Source of the DNA: Helichrysum umbraculigerum
Taxonomy: Eukaryota > Streptophyta > Magnoliopsida > Asterales > Asteraceae
Direction: 5' to 3'
Assembly (NCBI GenBank): GCA_949592205.1
Contig: CATIUR010000005.1
Span: forward strand, 129,909,277-129,973,276
Length of the DNA stretch: 64,000 nucleotides
Position 1 is the first letter of the stretch, and each line of letters opens with the position of its first letter. A program made the translations under genes and the position numbers. The notes under the pieces are model-generated. The model saw only the letters and a program-made list of their open reading frames with translations. It searched no databases and was not told the DNA's origin. Shown here in pieces: positions 58,085 to 64,000 of this stretch.

Positions 58085-59159
58085 TAAAAAATGACTGAGT
58101 TATGATTTGGTACATTTCGTATTACAATCTGGACAGAAAGTTATTTTTACATTTTTGTTACATTCAAGCTTTGAAAAACGATTTTTGAGCCAAGTTTTTG
58201 TTATATACAAGTTGAGTGAACATAATAATTATGTTATAAGAGTATTAAGAAGAAGAGAATGTCCTCACAATGGTGTTATGATGATGAGAAGAAGATGAGG
58301 ATGCTTGTCTTGAAGTTTCCTTGCAAAATGATGCATTTTTGAAGTGGTGGTTGTATGGTGGTTTATGGTGGTCAATGGTGGTTGTGTGGTGGTCAATGGT
58401 GGTGGTGTGGTGGTGTTATGATGGTTAATTTTCCATATTTCTAGTGAGAGAAGGTGGAGAGAGTTTGGTTGAAAATGAATTGAGTGAATGAGTGAATGTA
58501 AGTATTGCATGTATGTTGAATATGTTAAGGGAAAGAGTGAATTGCATGAAATATCATTGGTGATGGGGGAGGTAGTTGGCCATGGGGGCCCCATTTGGTG
58601 GGTATTGTGTTTTAAATTTCGTTTCCAGACTGTGTTTACGTATTTTGGTCGTTTCCTCGTTATTTGTGTTAAAACGTTAAATCGCGTAACGTTTTCTTGT
58701 GTTATTTTAATTTGCGATATATTTGGGATTATTTTTCATTGAAGCATTATTAAAATACTTAAATTTGAGTTGTCAATTAATTAGGGTTTCGTTTGGTTGT
58801 CGGGCTCAGTTGCGCGTTTTAACCGCATTTGTTACGTTTTTAACAAAACGTCTAGGTTTTTCGTGTATTATTATTTCAAAATAATAATATATGATAAATA
58901 ACTTCTAAAAATATATTAAAGTTATTTATAGAAATGTTTTCACCAACGTTGTATAGTTTGTCGGACTCCATCCGGTTGTTTAGCGAAATTACAACTAATT
59001 ACGTAAGCGTAATATAAAACAATAATGTAGGTGTATATTCACAATAATATACAAATAGTTACAAGTAATTACAAGTATTTAGCCTAAATTATGTCTAAAT
59101 ACACATAATTAGGGTTTTGGTTAGGTTTTAACGGTTAACCTAAAGTGCCAGGTGTCACA
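58085..59159 (-). repeat. 5' LTR remnant of Ty3-C (about 1.07 kb)
   Basis: Aligns with 43920-44981 of the 3' LTR, starting TGTGACACCTGGC at 59159 (minus). About 2 kb, including the putative intron and LTR end, is missing. A GGTGGT(T/C)-rich stretch differs in copy number between the two LTRs. Confidence 0.88.
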
Positions 59160-59164
59160 ACAAG

Positions 59165-59593
59165 AGTTAGAGCTTTTACAAAATGAGTGCCAAGAATTTG
59201 TAACATCCGGACGAATATAAAAGAGTTGTACAAAATGTGACGGGATTTCTATAGACCCATCGGATTAGATGTTTCTAGCATGAACTACTACATACATAAT
59301 TTCGCTGTACAAGGTGGTTATAGTTATCGAAGTTCTATTCTAGGTGTAGGTCGTAGGGATAGTAACGAGCTTCCAGCATATCTTGTTACCGTCAAAGTGT
59401 AGGATAAACCAAAGCATCTCCTGTTGCTTGTAGGTACATCCACTTGATCCACGCTGTTACTCGTTGGCTTAGGTGAGTAGTTACTTCCTTCAAGTAGAGA
59501 ATACAGTCTCGGATTCCCTCAGAGATGGATCTTTGCAGAATCCTTAGTTCCAGATCGTAAATTTTGCATTTCAGTTTGAGTTCTGTCACGATC
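59165..59593 (-). pseudogene. Ty3-B upstream-ORF remnant and pre-gag spacer
   Basis: A 65-codon coil-like frame at 59392-59589 occupies the place of the upstream ORF of Ty3-1 and Ty3-2, but residue similarity is weak. The following spacer (CCGGATGTTACAAATTC, CTTGGCACT) aligns with Ty3-1 at 615-665, which fixes it as Ty3-B sequence continuing at 38354. Confidence 0.6.
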
Positions 59594-60159
59594 TGTTGAG
59601 AACTGAGACACTGCTAGATTTGCTCAGAATACAAGTATTGTGCCGCTGTTAGAAGTACAACCACTGTTAGTAGTTGCCACTGCTAGTTAGTAGCTGCCCA
59701 CTGCTAGTTAGTAGCTGCCGCTGTCAAGTAGTTTGTCTAACAGTGCCACTGTTAGTATGTAGTTTGTATTTTGTATTAAGTACTCAACCACTGTTGATAA
59801 TATACGAGTACTACCCCTGTTAGTGATATAGATAACCACTGTTGGTTAGATATAGTTGAATAGAGAGAATTATGGAATAGATATGATTCCATAATAGTTT
59901 GATTCTGTAAAGGACTCTATATGTTATAAATAGAGATTCTTTAAAACCCTAGAGGATGAATTCATTCTAGTTATTAGCTTCAAGGTTGTAAACCCTAACA
60001 CAAATTGTGTGTTCGTATTATTGTTAATAATATTGAAGCTTTTGGTTAGATATTCTGTTATATACAAGTTTGTTCTTCAAGTTATTAATAAACTATTCCG
60101 CAAGCTTATTAATAATCAATCAAAGTAATACATACTAAGATCTCTAGCTGGGATCATCA
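59594..60159 (+). repeat. 5' LTR of Copia-R (566 bp) with CCACTGTTAG array
   Basis: TGTTGAGAACTG to GGGATCATCA. Between 59640 and 59850 about ten units of CC(A/G)CTG(T/C)TAG and the inverse CTAACAGTG. TATATGTTATAAATAG-like promoter sequence near 59930. A plausible TATA is TATAAATAG at 59934-59942. Confidence 0.88.
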
Positions 60160-60161
60160 AG

Positions 60162-60173
60162 TGGTATCAGAGC
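60162..60173 (+). other. Primer binding site of Copia-R
   Basis: TGGTATCAGAGC, initiator tRNA-Met type. Confidence 0.92.
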
Positions 60174-60236
60174 TTGATATTACTTTGATCTTGAAGAAGG
60201 TAATTGAATTTCGCAGCTTTTTCAACAAATAACAAG

Positions 60237-62867
60237 ATGTCTACTGAATCAACGGAAGGTATACAAGCTACAAAGATTCCCATGCTCAAACCTGATGAGT
60301 TTGAGCTATGGCAGACTAGGATTAGGCAATACATGTTGCTTACGGATTATATGATGTGGGAGGTGGTTACTAATGGACCAAACTATACTAAGGATGCAGA
60401 TGGTAAAAAGGAAGAAAGACCACCACCAAAGTCTGATGCAGAGAGAAAAGAAAGAGCAACAGAGTGGAAGGCATTAAGTACTCTACTTTTGTCTATTCCT
60501 AATGAGTATCAAAGGAAGTTTGAAAACTGTGAAGATGCTCAGGTTCTTATGCAAGCAATTGTTAAGAGATTTGGTGGTAATGATAACACCAAGAAGAATA
60601 AGAGATCTCTTCTCAAACAACAGTTTGAAAACTTTGCAGGTGTAAAGTCTGAAACTCTGACTCAGACTTTTGATAGGTTTCAAAAACTTGTGGGTGATTT
60701 AGAAAATCACAGTGTCAAGATTGATAAAGATGACTTGAACAGGAAGTTTCTAAGATCACTTGGTACAGATTGGAATATGTACACTGTGGGACTTAGACAA
60801 AGTCCAGATCTTGAAGAGAAAGAGATTGAAGACCTGTACAATGATCTGAGGAATTTTGAGCCTGAAGTTCTAGCGTTGAAACAGTCCAATGGTAGCTCTA
60901 ACAATGCTGCTTTTGTTTCTGTTGGTGAATCTGGTAGTTGTAGCACATCTGGTGCTAATGATAATGTATTGGAAGCATTCTTTGCAAGCCATGTAAATTC
61001 ATCATTAACTACAGAAGATTTGGAGCAGGTTAGTGAAGAGGACCTGGAAGAGATGGATTTAAGATGGCAGATGGCCATGATTACAATCAGGGCAAAGAGG
61101 TTTATGCAGAGTTCTGGGAACAGAAATTTTTCTTACAAGAGAGATGGTGTAGCTGGTTTTGACAAGAGCAAGGTGGAGTGTTTCAACTGTCACAAGATGG
61201 GACACTTTGCTAGGGAGTGCAAGAGCACACAGGCTGGAGGATCTCAGAATGGATTTGTAAGAAATAATTCTGGTCCTCAAAGAAGATTGATACCAGTTCA
61301 GAACACCACTTCAGATTCATTGGTTGCTAAAGATGGAATGGGAGGATTTGACTGGAGTGAACAAGAAGAGCTTGTAGTTCAGAATCAAGCTTTGATGGCT
61401 GTCACAGAAGAACCAGAGCCTTCAGACATTCCATATGAGGTACAATCTAAATTATGTTCTCCTGCATGTAAGAAAATGGTTAAATTTTATAGGGATCATA
61501 ATATGGTTGTGTGTAATGAATTAAAAGCTTGTAAGGAAAAGAGTCAACATGCCACTTTAGCTATTGAAAACTTAGAAAATCAGATAAAAGCTTATGAAAA
61601 GAATGAATCTCAATTTCACTTAGATATTAAGTATCTAAATTGGGAAAAGAAAGCTTTACAAACAAAAGTTGATATGCTAAGTGCTAAGTTGGCTGAGGCA
61701 ATTTCTGATAAGGAGTCAATAAAATTGAAAGTTGATGAATTGGAAAATGTTTCAAAAAGTGTTCAAAACTTAATCAAGTCTCAAATTCATGATAAATTAA
61801 AACTTGGATTAGGTTACAACCTTAATGCTGTTCCTCCACCTTATAATCATACTTATTTCCCACCTAAAAGTGATTTTGTTTTAGAAACACTTAAGGTAGG
61901 TGTGTCTGAGGAGGTTAAAAAGGTAGATCCAGTTGTTAATTGTGATGATAATGTGAATTTTGATAAAGTTGAGGTATCTGATTGGACTGAGGAAGATGAG
62001 AGTGATAGTGATAGCTCATCAGGTGGTAATTCTGTAGATGGTAGTGTTAAGTCTATTACTGGTCTAGTTTCTGAACTAAATAGTACTAAACTAGAAGAGG
62101 GTAAAAAGATGTTTGTTGAGAAAGCAAAAGCTCAAATAGATCAAGTCAGGAAAACCAACAAGGCTAGTTCAGGTTTAGGGTATGTACACAAAAAGGTCAA
62201 TACTTAATCAAAAGACAAGTTGAAATCTGAGTGTGATAAGTGTACATGTAAATCAAAGAAGTCTGAGTTACATACTGCAAGTAATGTGAATAAATCCATT
62301 CCCAGGGGTAATCAAAGAAATTGGAACCAATTGGTTTCACAAAGGTTGGGTAATGGGTTTGAATGTGTGAAAAGAAAGTCATGTTTTATTTGTGGTAGAT
62401 ATAATCATCTTCAACAGGACTGTTACTACAATCCTAAAAATAATAGGAACAGTGGTACAGGTCATGTGTTGATAAATAAGCCTAACAGAGGCAAGGCTGC
62501 AGCCCCTGTTAATGCTACAGCAGTGCCCCTGTCAACGGCTAACAGAGGCAAGACACGAACAGGGGAGGGTTTGACCACTGTCAGGCATGGTACCTCTGCT
62601 GGTATTAAACATTTCAAAAGAATGTATATACCAAGTAAAGCTACCACTGCCAGGGTAATCAATACAAACTTAAAGGTGACCACTGTCAGACCATTAACCC
62701 CTGTTAGGTCAAAAATTGATTGTTTTTGGAGACATAAAAATGAGTGTAAATCTGAAGTGTCCAAAACCAATGCAGCACTGAGATCAATCACTGTCAAAAG
62801 GGTTGATGTCAAAGGTGCTCATGGGAAACCCAAAGCCAAATTGGTTTGGGTTCCCAAGAAAAACTAA
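60237..62867 (+). pseudogene. gag: Copia-R Gag with one internal TAA
   Basis: ATG 60237 (MSTESTEGIQ). UBN2-type Gag core (DEFELWQTRIRQYML, LLLSIPNEYQRKF, KRFGGNDNTKKNKRSLLKQ, TFDRFQKLVGDLE, GLRQSPDLEEKEIEDLYNDL), DDLEEMDLTW-like DLEEMDLRWQMAMI, a CCHC knuckle CFNCHKMGHFAREC (about 61180-61221), a coiled coil (about 61500-61770), acidic Ser-rich segment, TAA at 62205, then in the same frame a second knuckle-like CFICGRYNHLQQDC (about 62382-62423) and a low-complexity tail ending KLVWVPKKN at TAA 62865. The tail contains the CCACTGTCAG-type motif found in the LTR. The TAA probably replaces a Gln codon. Confidence 0.9.
62481..62795 (+). repeat. CCACTGTYAG / CTAACAGAGG motif array within the Copia-R gag 3' coding part
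   Basis: Two CTAACAGAGGCAA, two CCACTGTCAG, two CCCCTGTTA and variants in about 300 bp, related to the LTR array. The encoded residues are low complexity. Confidence 0.65.
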
Positions 62868-62890
62868 TTGTTTTTCTCATATACGTGCAG

Positions 62891-64000
62891 GGCAAGCCAC
62901 CAAGCTTATGGCATATTGATTCTGGCTGTTCAAGACACATGACTGGAGACAGGAAAAAGCTACAGGACTTTAAAGCGTTTGATGGAGGAGATGTAGCATT
63001 TGGAAGCAATCCTAAAGGAGGTAAAATCACAGGTAAAGGTAAGGTAAAAAGCAGTAAGCTCACTTTCAATGATGTTTATTATGTTGAGCAATTGAGATAC
63101 AATTTGCTTAGTGTGAGTCAAATCACAGATAAGCAAAATCCTGTATATTTCACTGACACAGAATGCCTTATACTTTCTGAAAAACTCAAAATACCTGAAG
63201 ATAAGATTTTAATGAGAGTTCCAAGAAAGGATAATGTATACTGTAGTGATTTAAACAAGATGGAATCTCAAAATGTTAACTGTCTCATTTCTAAAGCTAC
63301 TGTATCTGAATCTGAACTATGGCATAGGAGGATGTGTCACTTGAATTTCAAGACCATGAATAAACTTGTTAGGAATAAGCTAGTGAGAGGCTTACCTGAA
63401 AAGTTATTTGAATGTAGTGACCACTGTGTAGCATGTCTCAAAGGCAAGCAACACAAGACCTCTTATAAGACCAAGCTTGTGAATACCAATACCACTCCCT
63501 TACACCTGTTACATATGGATTTGTTTGGCCCTACCAATGTAGCTAGTCAAGGGAAGAAATCTTACTGTTTGGTAATAACTGATGATTACTCTAGAATGAG
63601 TTGGGTGTTCTTTCTTAGGACTAAAGATGAGACAGGTGAAATACTTTGATCATTCATAACTAGGATTGAGAATTCAACTAATCAAAAGGTTAAGATCATC
63701 AGGTGTGATAATGGGACAGAATTTAAGAATCATGAGATGAATAAGTTCTGTGAGGATAAAGGTATAGAAAGACAGTATAGTGCACCTAGGACTCCACAAC
63801 AAAATGGAGTAGCTGAGAGGAGGAATAGGACACTAATTGAGGCTGCTAGAAGCATGCTAGCAGATGCTAAACTTCCAATGTCCTTTTGGGCAGAGGCAGT
63901 TAGCACTGCTTGTTATGTTTTGAATAGGATTTTGATTATTAAACCTCATAACAAGACACCCTATGAGTTATTCTTTAAGAGAAAACCTTTGGTTAGCTTT
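62891..64000 (+). pseudogene. pol: Copia-R pol 5' part: protease, integrase; one TGA
   Basis: In the -1 frame relative to gag, opening after a CAG acceptor-like site (62888-62890). WHIDSGCSRHMTG (protease Asp-Ser-Gly at 62918-62926), Gag-pre-integrase (LRYNLLSVSQITD), integrase HHCC zinc region (HRRMCH and CVAC near 63320-63440), catalytic core with Asp in HMDLFGP, Asp in CDNGTEFK and Glu in QNGVAERRNRTLIE. A TGA at 63647 interrupts the core; the frame then stays open to the window end (WAEAVSTACYVLNR). RT and RNase H should follow outside the window. Confidence 0.92.

Larger units (their letters stand above)
38355..59159 (-). mobile_element. Ty3-C: non-autonomous Ty3/gypsy element, TSD ACAAG, hosting sLTR-3 and Copia-K
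   Basis: A perfect ACAAG duplication at 38350-38354 and 59160-59164 delimits it. 3' LTR 38355-44981 (about 3.1 kb without sLTR-3), polypurine tract, one zinc-knuckle ORF split by Copia-K, and a 5' LTR remnant (58085-59159). No RT, RNase H or IN. No primer binding site was found because the 5' LTR end is missing. Confidence 0.88.
31968..59593 (-). mobile_element. Ty3-B: non-autonomous Ty3/gypsy element, 5' LTR outside the window
   Basis: Own sequence is 31968-38354 and 59165-59593; Ty3-C sits between. 3' LTR 31968-35455, polypurine tract, a gag-like ORF (36728-35674), a Gag-protease cassette (38196-36900) and an upstream-ORF-like remnant. Continuity across Ty3-C is shown by the ACAAG duplication and by the spacer before gag, which becomes collinear with the Ty3-1 spacer once Ty3-C is removed. 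No RT, RNase H or IN is present. Copia-R cuts it at 59593. Confidence 0.85.
59594..64000 (+). mobile_element. Copia-R: Copia element, 5' half, continues past the window
   Basis: 5' LTR 59594-60159, primer site, gag, protease and integrase to the right edge. CGATC (59589-59593) is the likely left target copy. Its gag is the closest relative of Copia-H in the window. Confidence 0.93.

Noticed and set aside
62846..62867. Programmed -1 slippery site at the Copia-R gag end
   Set aside because: GAAAAAC is not a perfect slippery heptamer and Copia-K has none at the same place.

Overview
The window is plant nuclear DNA made almost entirely of nested LTR retrotransposons. I see no host gene, tRNA, rRNA or CRISPR array. 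The lineage mix (Tekay-like Ty3/gypsy with a chromodomain, Copia with long Gag, and a Copia 3' accessory ORF of a type I recall from daisy-family assemblies) suggests a large-genome eudicot, probably Asteraceae. The species cannot be read from the sequence.

Names used below. Ty3-1 = 1-4396 (+), cut at both ends. LTR-A = 4397-8785 (-), split by sLTR-1 = 5614-8060 (TSD CATTA). Copia-G = 8786-21797 (-), split by the complete Ty3-2 = 9505-19932 (+, TSD GAAAT, two 2440-bp LTRs). Copia-H = gag fragment 21798-22812 (-). Copia-F = from 22813 (-), whose 3' LTR, accessory ORF and pol 3' end are visible up to 31967, with sLTR-2 = 26949-29481 (+, TSD TTTTC) inside. Ty3-B = from 31968 (-), running past the right edge, containing a foldback element (33624-33938), Ty3-C and Copia-R. 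Ty3-C = 38355-59159 (-, TSD ACAAG), containing sLTR-3 = 40147-43652 (-, TSD TTCTA) in its 3' LTR and the complete Copia-K = 46161-57118 (+, TSD ATCAC) in its ORF. Copia-R = 59594 to the right edge (+). The deepest chain is H > F > Ty3-B > Ty3-C > Copia-K.

Gene content. The autonomous-type Ty3 elements have an unusual small coiled-coil ORF before gag-pol. Ty3-B and Ty3-C keep only gag-like zinc-knuckle ORFs. Copia-K carries a 928-codon Gag, a pol lacking integrase, and a third ORF of about 887 codons after pol. Copia-F has a diverged, decayed copy of that third ORF in the same place. Every coding frame except the two small upstream ORFs, the Copia-K gag and possibly the Copia-R pol 3' part is broken, mostly by single C-to-T type nonsense changes.

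Most striking pattern. Most families carry their own short CpG- or CTG-containing motif, repeated many times in both orientations in the LTR and, in the Copia elements, also in the leader, around the accessory ORF or in the 3' part of gag. Ty3-2 and Copia-K, from different superfamilies, share the same motif (GCGACGT/ACGTCGC). Five diverged Ty3 LTRs also keep what looks like one intron (CAG|GTGAGT donor, TTGAC/CTGAC branch site, CAG acceptor). These points suggest a family-specific regulatory layer, possibly analogous to the VANC/VANDAL anti-silencing system; that functional reading is inference.
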